From Opacimonas viscosa (GTDB lineage: Bacteria; Pseudomonadota; Gammaproteobacteria; Enterobacterales; Alteromonadaceae), in assembly GCF_024199005.1 (NCBI RefSeq), contig NZ_JANATA010000014.1:22267-86266 (forward strand): 64,000 bases of DNA, written 5' to 3'. Numbering within the stretch: the stretch's first letter is position 1; each line of letters starts with the position of its first letter. Position numbers and translations under genes: made by a program. The notes under the pieces are model-generated. The model was not told where the DNA came from. It was given only the letters and a program-made list of their open reading frames with translations, and ran no database searches. Below, in pieces: positions 28,766-38,649 of the stretch.

Positions 28766-29539
28766 ATGAAATTAAAATCTTCACTTATAATAGCCGCTGC
28801 TTTATCTTGCAGTGTATTCAGTATGCCAACGTTCGCGCACGAGCACGGTACACATAGCCTAGCGGACTCCATAAAAGCCGCGATGCAAGCTGAAGGCAGA
28901 CCGGATGCCGACGTAAAACGTGATCGTAATCGCAAACCTGTACAGACCCTTGAGTTTTTTGGTTTACAACCTGACATGAAAGTCGTAGAGCTGATCCCAG
29001 GTGGTGGTTGGTATACGCGGATCCTAGCCCCCGTATTAGCTGAGAAAGGAGAATACTACGGAGCTATTGGTACTTCACGCATCGAAAGAAATTTGGTCGG
29101 CCAACCAGGTTTTGAAAATATCCAAATCACCGCTAAGGATGCACGCCTATCACGTCCTGACGGTGCCAAATTTTATGCACTGGAAATGGATAACTTAGGT
29201 GTTACTGATGCTGATATGGTGTTGACGTTCCGCAACTATCACAACTTTGATGATGCAGGTCGTACCAAGATGAACGAAGCGGCGTTTACCGCTCTGAAAT
29301 CAGGTGGCATCTATGCGGTTGTTGATCATACTGCACGCCATATGGAACCTTACACAAATAGCAATCGCCGTCGTTTTGATCCTGTCAAAGCGATTAAAGA
29401 AATCCAAGCTGCTGGCTTTGAATTTGTTGATTATTCTGACCTGCATTATCGCGAAGACGATGAGTTAGAATATGAAGTAGGTGCGCGTAGTGTGAGTGGA
29501 AACACTGATCGGTTTACTTTGAAGTTTAGAAAACCATAA
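28766..29539 (+). CDS. Class I SAM methyltransferase-fold protein with signal peptide
   Basis: 257 aa. A signal peptide (ending near MPTFAHEHG) precedes a Rossmann methyltransferase domain: VVELIPGGGWYTRILAPVL is motif I, and DADMVLTFRNYHNF and GGIYAVVDHTAR are later motifs. Members with export signals recur in proteobacteria. SAM is not known to be abundant outside the cytoplasm, so the enzyme may have another activity. ATG 28766 with AGGAA upstream is preferred to ATG 28751, which contains that Shine-Dalgarno. Confidence 0.8.
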   Translation: MKLKSSLIIAAALSCSVFSMPTFAHEHGTHSLADSIKAAMQAEGRPDADVKRDRNRKPVQTLEFFGLQPDMKVVELIPGGGWYTRILAPVLAEKGEYYGAIGTSRIERNLVGQPGFENIQITAKDARLSRPDGAKFYALEMDNLGVTDADMVLTFRNYHNFDDAGRTKMNEAAFTALKSGGIYAVVDHTARHMEPYTNSNRRRFDPVKAIKEIQAAGFEFVDYSDLHYREDDELEYEVGARSVSGNTDRFTLKFRKP

Positions 29540-29564
29540 AGCCGAAAAACTGAATTAGGCATCA

Positions 29565-31961
29565 TTATATTGGACGAGTTATTTGCTGTAGCTTGTCCAA
29601 TAATGTCTGTGAGTTTGTTGGTTTAGCCAAGTAACAATCCATCCCTGCTTTTAAACATTCCTCTTTGTCTCCTTTTATCGCATTTGCTGTTAATCCAATA
29701 ATAGGCACATGTATGTTTTTGATTTTTTCTAACTCTCGGATCTTCCTAGTAGCCGACAAGCCGTCCATATTCGGCATCATTACATCCATAATAATCGCAT
29801 CAAACGTAAAGTTTTGATAAGCCTCAAGAGCTTCAAAACCATCATTCACCACCAACATTTTATGCTCACCTAAACTTAATTGCTCTTGGATAACTATTTG
29901 ATTAATTTCATTGTCTTCTGCAACTAAAATACTGAGTTTACGCTCAGCCGAATCAGTGTCAGAAGCAGTGCTAACTGTCATGTGCTCAACTGTACTGAGC
30001 ACACCTTCTACTCCACCCTGCTCACCAGAGGAATAATTCATCGGTTTACGAGAGTCATGCGTTATGACCATATCACTTGCTGTAGCGGCATTGATAGTCT
30101 CAGAGGCATCCTTAGTCTTATTAGTATTCGGTATATTTCCAATCACTTTGGGTAAGTAGACGGTGAACGTAGACCCAACCCCTTGCATACTTTCTGCGGT
30201 GATTTCACCTTCCAATAATTTAGATATTTCGAAGGCGATACTCAGGCCGAGTCCTGCACCTTGGATCTTGGCCTTATTGACTATATCGTCACGCTCAAAC
30301 GGCATAAATAATTTATCCATTTGTGCTTTTGAGATACCTATTCCAGTATCTTCTACGGTGAAAACAATACGCTGCTCCTCTTGTGATAACGTAATTTCTA
30401 CAATTCCTTGCTGAGTATATTTCACCGCATTACTAATGATATTCATGAAAATCTGTTTGGTGCGAAACGGATCTGAATAAATCCATATATCAGATTGAAT
30501 CTGATCCGCTTTCAAGATGATTTGTTTTTCTTTGATATTGATAGCGAAGCCATCAATAATTTCATGTAATAAAACACCTACATCAAAATGTTTAGGGTCA
30601 ATATGCAAAACCCCTTTTTCAACTAATGATAAGTCCAAGATGTCATTTAATAAATTTAATAGTGACACCGAAGAACGCTCAATTAAGGTGAGGTATTCTT
30701 TTTCTGAATCGCCAAGATCCTTTTGTTTCATAATATCCAAAACACCTATGATCCCATTCATTGGAGTGCGTATTTCATGACTCATATTGGCTAAAAATTG
30801 GGACTTAGCGATGTTCGCTGCCTCTACCGCAGCACTTTTACTCCGCAGTACACGGCCGTAATATAGCTGTAGCAAGATAATCATGATGGCGGCTACGAGT
30901 AAAATAACAAACAGCATCATAATTTCTATATGCGCATCCCAAAAACTAGGTTGGGGATTCACTACGAGGGCTGATGCAGGGAAATGAGTTAAATCTAAAT
31001 CAGCTAAAAATGGCGATGCTTCATTCAGTACATAGGTAAAATGCGTTTCGAAAAGCGGGGCTGATTTTGTGAGTTCGGCATCCCACAACATTTGTTTGGT
31101 AATATTAGAGCCAAATTTATACGTATCAAATGCATAACTCACGGGCGCGGTATAATCAGAAACGAAACGCCACATGCTAAAGGTGGGAATATGCAGCTCT
31201 GGCGCTATCGCAAAGACCATCTCAAAAGGTTGAATGGGACGCCCCATGCCATTGTTTAGTGCTCCATTATAAATCACAATATCATCTGGGTGTGCGTTTT
31301 TCAGTATTTGTAATAACTCCATGTAGGTTCTATCGAGCAACCATTCTGTAGGAATATCAAACGCGGATAATGCTTCTCTTAATTTTGCATTTCTATTTAA
31401 GCCTGGTACCTTTTCAGAAGACGAAATTATCCATATTTTTGTTGGATCAGTCGTATCTATGAACATAGGGACCGACATTCCCATGTCGTGGTACTGATAG
31501 GATTTATTATAAAATGGGCCTTGCACAAAGGTGTTTTCTAACTTCGGATTATCCGTAAATTTGACTAAGTACTTTTTAGCTTCCGGAAACACCTCAGGGT
31601 GATTTTCTAATAAATTAATCGACATAAAGTTTTCGGCAATAACGAAATCTAAATCAACATTCTTATATTTGATGCTCAATGCTTTAGCATAGGCGTCAGA
31701 AAAACCAGGTGTCATCATCCCCGCTGCATTTGAGTTTTCGATCAAAACGTTGGGAATAAAACCGTATTGGGCAATCGTGTCTTCGATCGCTCTATAATAA
31801 TCTCGATGCCAATCAGTTTGCTTATCAAAATGGAAGAACAGTAATACCGAAACAATTCGCTTATCGCTATTTTGTAAAGCATGCAAATTAAAGAGACGGT
31901 TGTGCTCAGACTGAATAATAGGAGACGGTACTGTTTGTGCTGCTGCGGGTGCACTCAGCAC
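29565..31961 (-). CDS. Hybrid sensor histidine kinase with periplasmic binding-protein-like sensor
   Basis: 798 aa from GTG 31961. Periplasmic sensor of about 330 residues resembling ABC-type substrate-binding proteins (SVLLFFHFDKQTDWHRDYY), a membrane helix (about 345-370), a HisKA domain with the phosphorylated histidine in FLANMSHEIRTPMNG, an HATPase domain (EDTGIGISKAQ; GAGLGLSIAFEISKLL), and a C-terminal receiver with the phospho-Asp in DAIIMDVMMPNMDGLS. No regulator gene is adjacent. The GTG start would cut off most of the signal peptide, whose codons (KYHFFVALYALFLCVVLS) continue upstream in the same frame without any usual start codon; see findings. Confidence 0.85.
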   Translation of the reverse strand: MLSAPAAAQTVPSPIIQSEHNRLFNLHALQNSDKRIVSVLLFFHFDKQTDWHRDYYRAIEDTIAQYGFIPNVLIENSNAAGMMTPGFSDAYAKALSIKYKNVDLDFVIAENFMSINLLENHPEVFPEAKKYLVKFTDNPKLENTFVQGPFYNKSYQYHDMGMSVPMFIDTTDPTKIWIISSSEKVPGLNRNAKLREALSAFDIPTEWLLDRTYMELLQILKNAHPDDIVIYNGALNNGMGRPIQPFEMVFAIAPELHIPTFSMWRFVSDYTAPVSYAFDTYKFGSNITKQMLWDAELTKSAPLFETHFTYVLNEASPFLADLDLTHFPASALVVNPQPSFWDAHIEIMMLFVILLVAAIMIILLQLYYGRVLRSKSAAVEAANIAKSQFLANMSHEIRTPMNGIIGVLDIMKQKDLGDSEKEYLTLIERSSVSLLNLLNDILDLSLVEKGVLHIDPKHFDVGVLLHEIIDGFAINIKEKQIILKADQIQSDIWIYSDPFRTKQIFMNIISNAVKYTQQGIVEITLSQEEQRIVFTVEDTGIGISKAQMDKLFMPFERDDIVNKAKIQGAGLGLSIAFEISKLLEGEITAESMQGVGSTFTVYLPKVIGNIPNTNKTKDASETINAATASDMVITHDSRKPMNYSSGEQGGVEGVLSTVEHMTVSTASDTDSAERKLSILVAEDNEINQIVIQEQLSLGEHKMLVVNDGFEALEAYQNFTFDAIIMDVMMPNMDGLSATRKIRELEKIKNIHVPIIGLTANAIKGDKEECLKAGMDCYLAKPTNSQTLLDKLQQITRPI

Positions 31962-32139
31962 TACACATAAAAATAGTGCATATAACGCGACAAAAAAGTG
32001 ATATTTCCCTTTTATAAAAAGATGGATATCTGAATAATTTTGGATAAAGCAAACCTAATAATGACAAATCTATTTAATTATAGATCCTTTTTTACATTTG
32101 GCTAAAAATGTGTCGATTCAAGCTTAAAGTATTAGGTGC

Positions 32140-34152
32140 TTATTTATTTAATAAATCTCTTAAATTCGCTATGCCTTTGGCACCTACCGCTTTTTTCTCT
32201 TCGGCGGTTTTCTTGGGCTTTTGGAACTCCCAAACGACATCATCAGTGGGTAACTCATATAAAAAACGGCTAGGCTCGGGCTGGATCACTTCACCGTATT
32301 GGCGACGTTCTCGCGCTACGCTAAACGTGAGTTCTCGTTGCGCCCGAGTGATCCCAACGTACGCCAAACGTCGTTCCTCGTCAACGTTGTCCTCATCAAT
32401 ACTGGTTTGATGCGGTAAAATACCTTCCTCCACACCTACCATATAGACATACGGGAACTCCAAGCCTTTTGATGCGTGCAACGTCATCAGTTGCACCTGA
32501 TTACCATCACTGTCATCTTCACCACGTTCCATCATATCACGCAAGATAAGGCGGTTAACGACTTCCACCAGCGTCATCGGTGCATCAGTATCCGTACCTT
32601 TTAGCATGTCGGTGATCCACTTAAACAACGTTGATATATTGGCCATCGCCATTTCTGCCGCTTTGGGGGTCGCGCTTTGTTCATAAAGCCATTCTTCATA
32701 GCCAATAGATTTAATCATGTCTCTGACTACAGCAACAGTATCACCACGCACGGCATTGTCCGACAACTCTACGATCCACCGGCCAAAGTTTGCAACCGCA
32801 TGATAGGCTTGACCACCTAACACTCCGCGCAAATCGTCATCGACGGTTGCAGCAAACATGTTGAAGCGTTTTTCGTTGGCAAAATTTCCGATTTTTTCCA
32901 GTGTTGCACGCCCAATACCACGTGATGGCGTGTTAATGATCCGCAATAGTGCGTTGTCATCATCTTGATTTACGAGCAGACGCAAGTACGCCATGATGTC
33001 TTTTATTTCGGTTCGCCCAAAAAAGGACATTCCGCCCGTAATTTTATAGGGGATCCGGTTCGACATAAGCAATTTTTCGAACACTCGAGATTGGTGATTC
33101 CCACGATATAAAATCGCATAGTCTTTGAATTGGGTATTATTCATGAACTTATGGGCAATGAGTTCTGCGACCACACGTTCTGCCTCGTGATCTTCATTTT
33201 TAGCCACGATCACTCGCAATGGTTCGCCATACGCTAGTTCAGAGAAAAGTGTTTTATCAAAAATATGCGGATTGTTTTGAATCAAGATATTAGCACTGTG
33301 GAGGATCCGTCGTGAAGAACGGTAGTTTTGCTCCAGCTTGATGACGCGTAACTGCGGAAAGTCTTCCTGTAGCAATTGCAAGTTTTTGGGCTGAGCGCCA
33401 CGCCAAGAATAAATAGATTGATCGTCATCGCCTACCACAGTGAAACGACTGCGCTCACCGACTAACAACTTCACCAAATCATATTGTGACGTGTTGGTAT
33501 CCTGATACTCATCGACCAATAAGTATTTAATCTGACGTTGAATTTTTTCCCGCACTGTTTGGTTACTTTTGAGTAACAATGTAGGGAGTAAAATCAAATC
33601 ATCAAAATCGAGTGCGTTATAAGCTTTTAGATGGTCTTGGTAGCGTTGATAATATTCTGCGTAAGCTTTTTCGCCTGGGTTTGACGCTTTTTTTTGCAGC
33701 ATTTCAGGCAAAACCAAATCGTTCTTCCAATTCGAGATGCAAGATTGCAACAGCTTTAATTGGTCCTTGTCACCATCAAACTCAACCTCAGTTAAATCCT
33801 TCAACAAAGACATTGTGTCTTTATCATCAAATAAAGAAAAGCCCGGTTTCAAACCTAATGCTTTCACATTACTTTTAATGATATTCAACCCAAGTGTATG
33901 AAAAGTAGAAACTTTTAAGCCCCGCGCTTCGACTTTATCCAGACTCTGTGTAACCCGCTCTTTCATTTCCCGAGCGGCTTTGTTGGTAAATGTAACGGCT
34001 GCAATATTCCGTGCAGGTACTCCACATTCTCGCACTAAATACGCTATTTTGGTTGTAATAACACGTGTTTTGCCACTTCCGGCACCAGCAAGGACGAGAC
34101 AAGGGCCGGATATAAAATCGACAGCCTCTTGTTGAGCAGGATTCATTTTCAT
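32140..34152 (-). CDS. rep: ATP-dependent DNA helicase Rep
   Basis: 3'-5' superfamily 1 helicase that helps replication forks pass obstacles. The start [13 protein letters not shown] gives 670 aa, close to E. coli Rep (673). Walker [11 protein letters not shown], motif II DEYQDTN, motif [16 protein letters not shown], and motif [12 protein letters not shown] are visible. The open frame extends 16 codons upstream but those residues have no counterpart in the family. Divergent from ubiK. Confidence 0.95.
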   Translation of the reverse strand: MKMNPAQQEAVDFISGPCLVLAGAGSGKTRVITTKIAYLVRECGVPARNIAAVTFTNKAAREMKERVTQSLDKVEARGLKVSTFHTLGLNIIKSNVKALGLKPGFSLFDDKDTMSLLKDLTEVEFDGDKDQLKLLQSCISNWKNDLVLPEMLQKKASNPGEKAYAEYYQRYQDHLKAYNALDFDDLILLPTLLLKSNQTVREKIQRQIKYLLVDEYQDTNTSQYDLVKLLVGERSRFTVVGDDDQSIYSWRGAQPKNLQLLQEDFPQLRVIKLEQNYRSSRRILHSANILIQNNPHIFDKTLFSELAYGEPLRVIVAKNEDHEAERVVAELIAHKFMNNTQFKDYAILYRGNHQSRVFEKLLMSNRIPYKITGGMSFFGRTEIKDIMAYLRLLVNQDDDNALLRIINTPSRGIGRATLEKIGNFANEKRFNMFAATVDDDLRGVLGGQAYHAVANFGRWIVELSDNAVRGDTVAVVRDMIKSIGYEEWLYEQSATPKAAEMAMANISTLFKWITDMLKGTDTDAPMTLVEVVNRLILRDMMERGEDDSDGNQVQLMTLHASKGLEFPYVYMVGVEEGILPHQTSIDEDNVDEERRLAYVGITRAQRELTFSVARERRQYGEVIQPEPSRFLYELPTDDVVWEFQKPKKTAEEKKAVGAKGIANLRDLLNK

Positions 34153-34247
34153 GAAAAGTATTTTACCTAAGTCCGCTAGGCTTGTCTTTGCAAATATCAA
34201 CCATAAGTGACATTATATAGATAGAGTACCGAATAAGGATGATGAAG

Positions 34248-34502
34248 ATGTTAGACCCACAAAAAATTGAACAATTTGCAAAACAAATTACCGACGCAAT
34301 GCCAGAGGGCATCCGCACTATGGCGCAAGAAACCGAAGACAAAGTCAAACAAGTCATTCAAGCGCAACTTGCGCGTATGGACATTGTGACTAGGGAAGAG
34401 TTTGATGTGCAAAGCCAAGTATTACTGCGTACCCGAGAAAAACTCATTGCATTGGAAACACGACTCGATGCTTTAGAAAATCCCGAAAAAGAAGCCGAGT
34501 AA
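34248..34502 (+). CDS. ubiK: Ubiquinone biosynthesis accessory factor UbiK
   Basis: 84-aa coiled-coil protein of the BMFP family (formerly YqiC) that assists the Ubi complex with Ubi[19 protein letters not shown] is the typical start, and [18 protein letters not shown] is the conserved C-terminal helix. ATG 34248 is preferred because AAGGA at 34235-34239 is 8 nt upstream; in-frame ATGs at 34239 and 34242 are too close to it. Its 3' end overlaps the convergent ubiA by 30 nt. Confidence 0.92.
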   Translation: MLDPQKIEQFAKQITDAMPEGIRTMAQETEDKVKQVIQAQLARMDIVTREEFDVQSQVLLRTREKLIALETRLDALENPEKEAE

Positions 34503-35321
34503 AACTGTTACCCCGACCCAATGATTGACTTTGAACGCTTTGAAACACTTTGCTTCATCGCGTTCCTTAATCAAGGATAAGTGCCAACAGAACTGTAGGC
34601 TAGCGCCTACTAATGCGACATAAAACCAAATATTTAAATATAACGTCATCCCCACCCAAGCAAGTAAACCTATTGTAGCTATCTGCAAGACGGCAACACC
34701 GAATACATCGTAACGCCCTAACACGACAGCTGTAGATTTTATCCCGACTTTGATATCATCCGCTCTATCTACCATGGCGTATTGGGTGTCGTATGCCACT
34801 GTCCATGCCAAGTTCGCAGCATATAACGCCCATATCCAGGTCGGTAAATGCTGATTTATCGCCATAAATGCCATTGGAATAGCCATACTAAATGCCGCCC
34901 CAAGGACAACTTGGGGGAATTGGGTGAAACGTTTCATAAAAGGGTACAACGTCGCTAAACCTAGCGCCACAAAAGACAAATACAGCGTCGCCGTGTTTAA
35001 CTGTAAAACCAGTACTAACGCAATGACCAATAATCCAACAAACATACCCACCGCTTCTTTGGTAGAAACCAAGCCCGTTACCAATGGACGATTTTGGGTG
35101 CGATTGACATGGCCATCGACTTTACGATCGGCAATATCATTAATGATACAGCCGGCAGCACGCATCACGATAACCCCCGCAACGAAGATCAATGCAACAT
35201 CTAATTCTGGGAGGCCCAATGAGGCCAAAACTAACGCCCATAAAGTAGGCCATAACAAGAGATATATGCCAATGGGTTTATCCATTCTTGAGAGGTACCA
35301 AAACCCTTTTAATAAACGCAT
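34473..35321 (-). CDS. ubiA: 4-hydroxybenzoate octaprenyltransferase
   Basis: Membrane prenyltransferase that attaches the octaprenyl chain to 4-hydroxybenzoate in ubiquinone synthesis. 282 aa with about eight helices. The two Asp-rich motifs are [15 protein letters not shown] and [17 protein letters not shown]. It follows ubiC with a 3-nt gap, so the two form an operon as in E. coli. Confidence 0.97.
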   Translation of the reverse strand: MRLLKGFWYLSRMDKPIGIYLLLWPTLWALVLASLGLPELDVALIFVAGVIVMRAAGCIINDIADRKVDGHVNRTQNRPLVTGLVSTKEAVGMFVGLLVIALVLVLQLNTATLYLSFVALGLATLYPFMKRFTQFPQVVLGAAFSMAIPMAFMAINQHLPTWIWALYAANLAWTVAYDTQYAMVDRADDIKVGIKSTAVVLGRYDVFGVAVLQIATIGLLAWVGMTLYLNIWFYVALVGASLQFCWHLSLIKERDEAKCFKAFKVNHWVGVTVLLGFFFGIF

Positions 35322-35324
35322 TTT

Positions 35325-35909
35325 TTATACCTTGTGATATGCCGGACAGCCCGGTAAGAAAATTTCAGTGACCCATAAAACATGCGTTAAAAAATGAAAC
35401 GCTGAGCGACGCCCCACCAAATCATGTGGACTTTGATAATATTTGGCAAATGGATGGGTCTGAGGTAGATAGACCAATTCAAAAGGTTGCCGAGAAAAAC
35501 GTACGTCGTTGAATAATATTTTACCCAAAGGTTTTGTGCCAAGTGCAGAAAACTCATTCGCGCATAATGCTGCAGGTAACAGTGAACTGGCAAATACCCA
35601 TGGTGTGGTCCCATGATTTAACTCAACATTGCGTATCTGCACAGACGCGTCAGCGGATCCTTCGCTGACAACATTGCGCGCCAGCGTATCAGAGCCTTGA
35701 TATAAGACTTTGACAGAAAATGCATCGGTATACATTTGCAAGCGTTCGGTTAACGATTCAATATCCACGAGCCAGTGTGCCGTCTCTTGATCCACTGTGT
35801 ATTCATGCATAAAATCATTCACCGATAACCAGGTAGCAGAAGCTAAGGCTTGTGCGAGCTGACAGCTGGTTTGAGTAGAATCTACATTATTTTGTGATGC
35901 ACTAGACAA
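35325..35909 (-). CDS. ubiC: Chorismate pyruvate-lyase
   Basis: Converts chorismate to 4-hydroxybenzoate and pyruvate, the first step of ubiquinone synthesis. 194 aa. Family landmarks: PWVFASSLLPAA, PLGKILFNDVRFSRQPFEL, and the C-terminal RRSAFHF with LWVTEIFLPGCP. The N-terminus is some 15 residues longer than in E. coli. First gene of ubiC-ubiA. Confidence 0.92.
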   Translation of the reverse strand: MSSASQNNVDSTQTSCQLAQALASATWLSVNDFMHEYTVDQETAHWLVDIESLTERLQMYTDAFSVKVLYQGSDTLARNVVSEGSADASVQIRNVELNHGTTPWVFASSLLPAALCANEFSALGTKPLGKILFNDVRFSRQPFELVYLPQTHPFAKYYQSPHDLVGRRSAFHFLTHVLWVTEIFLPGCPAYHKV

Positions 35910-36001
35910 AATTGGCCTTTATTTTTTCCCTGCGACGACAACTGTAGATTTTACCCTATAAGCCGATACAGTTAAAAAGCTATTTTATTAATTGAGGCCG
36001 C

Positions 36002-36385
36002 ATGCGTATTTTTCTTCTGTTTATCCTGCTATCCCTGCCAGCCATACCCAGCAAAGCTGAGAATATCGGTTATGTCAGTATGGAGCCAGAAATTGTCACT
36101 AACTATATTACCGAAAGTGCTAGTAAGATTGGTTTTGTGAGAATGTCGATTGATTTAATGACCGAGGATGTTGAGTTTATTCCTATGGTTGAATCACATC
36201 TTCCGTTGTTGCGTGCCACAGTTATTGAAATTCTAGGGCAACATCAAGCATATAAGGTGAAGTCCTTGACGGGTAGAGAAGAAATCCGTTTACAAATAAA
36301 AAAGGAATTAAACGCCTTGCTAGAGCTAGAAACAGGAGCTCCACGCATCAAAGAAGTGCTATTAACAAAGTACTTATACCAGTAG
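36002..36385 (+). CDS. FliL-like exported protein, orphan
   Basis: 127 aa with a signal peptide (MRIFLLFILLSLPAIPSKA) and a FliL-type domain: SHLPLLRATVIEILGQH and IKKELNALLELETG followed by KEVLLTKYLYQ. FliL normally sits in the flagellar basal body with an uncleaved helix. Here no flagellar gene is near and the N-terminus looks cleavable, so it is probably a divergent paralogue. It stops 1 nt short of the convergent glpG. Confidence 0.8.
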   Translation: MRIFLLFILLSLPAIPSKAENIGYVSMEPEIVTNYITESASKIGFVRMSIDLMTEDVEFIPMVESHLPLLRATVIEILGQHQAYKVKSLTGREEIRLQIKKELNALLELETGAPRIKEVLLTKYLYQ

Positions 36386-36386
36386 T

Positions 36387-37274
36387 TTAGCTTCGTTTCC
36401 CGGAGCTTTGATGCAGCACTAATGCAGCTAAACAACCAATAATCAGTCCAGAAAGATGTGCCTCATTCGCCATGCTCAAAAATAACACGTCGGCAAAACC
36501 GATAACCATCCAAATGAGCATGAACCCAATCATCGCTGGTTGTAATCCAATACCCCAGTTTGGTCGCATATAACCAATAATCCAAACAAAACCCAGTAAA
36601 CCGTAAACGACACCAGACATCCCACCAAAATTAGGGCCAGTAGCAAGTAACTGCGTTATATTAGAACCTATTGCGGTAATGATAAAGAGCAGTAATAGCA
36701 CCGTTTTACCCAATGATTTTTCAATCATACCACCTAAAATCCACCACCAAAGTAGATTGAATACAATATGCATACCAGAAAAATGTAGAAACGCAGGTGT
36801 TACTACACGCCACCACTCATGTGTAACTTGTAATTCATTTAATGGCGCAATAAAGAAATAAGAACCAACCCATAAGCTAATAGGGGGAAATAATGAGTAC
36901 AGTACAAAAATCACTGCATTGAACAGCAAAATACTAGAAGTCACCCAATTGGCTTTTGCTTCTCTGGCAATATTCGTTTTAAAAAAGGGATGCTCAGTAA
37001 AACCTGATTTAGGCTTAGTCCTGAATCCAGATGACTGACTGGCAGGCTGGGCACTCCCCCAGCTCGCAGCTTGATATTTGGGGTGATTCGGGTTTTCTAT
37101 AAATTCATCAACAATGGCTTGGGCCTTGGCAAGGTCACTCTCAGACTGAATCTCGACCCAATAAGCGTCATTTTCAGAATCTTGAGTGACAATACATTCA
37201 ATGCGCTTTTGCAACAAATAGTCCATCAAAATATATGCGGGTTTTGCAGTTTGAAAACGAACCAGTTGATGCAT
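36387..37274 (-). CDS. glpG: Rhomboid intramembrane serine protease GlpG
   Basis: 295 aa. An N-terminal cytoplasmic domain (about 1-90) precedes six membrane helices. The catalytic serine is in GGMSGVVYG and the histidine in NEAHLSGLIIG. HINFNLLWWWILGG-type helix 2 is visible as HIVFNLLWWWILGG. Last gene of kbl-tdh-glpE-glpG; the E. coli neighbour glpR is absent. Confidence 0.93.
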   Translation of the reverse strand: MHQLVRFQTAKPAYILMDYLLQKRIECIVTQDSENDAYWVEIQSESDLAKAQAIVDEFIENPNHPKYQAASWGSAQPASQSSGFRTKPKSGFTEHPFFKTNIAREAKANWVTSSILLFNAVIFVLYSLFPPISLWVGSYFFIAPLNELQVTHEWWRVVTPAFLHFSGMHIVFNLLWWWILGGMIEKSLGKTVLLLLFIITAIGSNITQLLATGPNFGGMSGVVYGLLGFVWIIGYMRPNWGIGLQPAMIGFMLIWMVIGFADVLFLSMANEAHLSGLIIGCLAALVLHQSSGKRS

Positions 37275-37280
37275 GAAGTG

Positions 37281-37607
37281 TTACTCTCCTTGAGCGACCA
37301 TTTCAGGATACATCGTTTGCCAATGCGTAAAACCACCATCCATAGAATAAACCGTTGTATAACCTTGTTCAGTGAAATATTGGGCGGCAGGTTGTGAAGA
37401 AATACCGTGATAACAGGTCACGATAAGAGGCATATCTTCATCATATTCCTGCAGGAAATCTTGCATGGAGCGATTGTGAAAGTGCAGCGAACCCGGGATA
37501 TGTCCAGCACAAAAACTTGCCTCATCACGGATATCAACTACGACGGCAGTTTGTGTCTCTACCATCTTCTTCGTTTGTTCAACATCGATATGCTGAAATT
37601 GTGTCAT
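37281..37607 (-). CDS. glpE: Thiosulfate sulfurtransferase GlpE (rhodanese)
   Basis: Single-domain rhodanese that passes sulfur from thiosulfate to cyanide or thioredoxin. Start MTQFQHIDVEQ gives 108 aa, the length of E. coli GlpE. The active cysteine is in VTCYHGISSQ. The frame is open for 13 more codons upstream, but that region overlaps tdh. It begins 1 nt past the tdh stop, so translation is probably coupled. Confidence 0.93.
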   Translation of the reverse strand: MTQFQHIDVEQTKKMVETQTAVVVDIRDEASFCAGHIPGSLHFHNRSMQDFLQEYDEDMPLIVTCYHGISSQPAAQYFTEQGYTTVYSMDGGFTHWQTMYPEMVAQGE

Positions 37608-37608
37608 G

Positions 37609-38649
37609 TTATGTGTCCCAATTAAGAATAATTTTACCTGACTCACCTGAATTCATTTTTGCAAATCCAGCAGCAAAGTCTGTGATTGGGAATTGGTGAG
37701 TGATGATGGGGGTAAGATCTAACCCGCTTTGCAGGAGACTGGCCATTTTGTACCATGTCTCAAACATCTCACGACCATAAATCCCTTTGATCGTTAATCC
37801 TTTAAAGATAACATCATTCCAGTTAACTGCAACATCATTTGGCGGAATACCGAGCATGGCAATCTTTCCACCATGGTTCATTTTAGCCAACATATCACGT
37901 AATGCTTGTGGTACCCCAGACATCTCTAAGCCGACATCAAATCCTTCGCTCATCCCTAATTCAGTCATCACTGTAGTCAAATCTGTTTGTGCCACATTAA
38001 CGGCTCGAGTGACGCCCATTTTTTCCGCTAACGCCAGTCGGTACGGGTTGATATCAGTGATCACAACATGTCTTGCCCCAACATGTTTGGCAACTGCTGC
38101 TGCCATTATCCCAATGGGACCAGCTCCAGTAATTAATACATCCTCACCGACCAAGTCAAAAGATAACGCAGTATGAACCGCATTACCGAAGGGATCAAAA
38201 ATGGCGGCAAGGTCATCACTAATGTTGTTGGGAATTTTAAATGCGTTAAACGCTGGTATCACCAAATATTCAGCAAACGCTCCAGCTCGGTTGACCCCAA
38301 CCCCTTCGGTGTTACGACATAAATGACGTCGTCCTGCACGGCAGTTACGGCAATGACCACAGGTAATATGCCCTTCTCCAGAGACCCGGTCGCCGGTATT
38401 AAATCCACGCACTTCACTGCCCATATCGACCACTTCACCAACATATTCATGCCCGACGATCATAGGTACAGGAATGGTCTTTTGTGCCCAATCATCCCAA
38501 TTAAAAATATGCATATCCGTGCCACAAATAGCGGTTTTTCGGATCTTTATCAGTAAGTCATTGTGCCCTACCTCAGGCAGAGGATTGTCCGTTAACCAAA
38601 TACCTGGTTTGCGATGGAGCTTCGCTAAAGAACGCATTTGTGTACCCAT
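37609..38649 (-). CDS. tdh: L-threonine 3-dehydrogenase
   Basis: Zinc- and NAD-dependent enzyme that oxidises threonine to 2-amino-3-ketobutyrate, which Kbl then splits to glycine and acetyl-CoA. 346 aa, highly similar to E. coli Tdh by eye. Catalytic zinc site [10 protein letters not shown], structural zinc cysteines in [15 protein letters not shown], and NAD loop [12 protein letters not shown] 38649 shares its A with the kbl TAA and has GGGAG 8 nt upstream. MRSLAKLH four codons on is the alternative. Confidence 0.97.
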   Translation of the reverse strand: MGTQMRSLAKLHRKPGIWLTDNPLPEVGHNDLLIKIRKTAICGTDMHIFNWDDWAQKTIPVPMIVGHEYVGEVVDMGSEVRGFNTGDRVSGEGHITCGHCRNCRAGRRHLCRNTEGVGVNRAGAFAEYLVIPAFNAFKIPNNISDDLAAIFDPFGNAVHTALSFDLVGEDVLITGAGPIGIMAAAVAKHVGARHVVITDINPYRLALAEKMGVTRAVNVAQTDLTTVMTELGMSEGFDVGLEMSGVPQALRDMLAKMNHGGKIAMLGIPPNDVAVNWNDVIFKGLTIKGIYGREMFETWYKMASLLQSGLDLTPIITHQFPITDFAAGFAKMNSGESGKIILNWDT

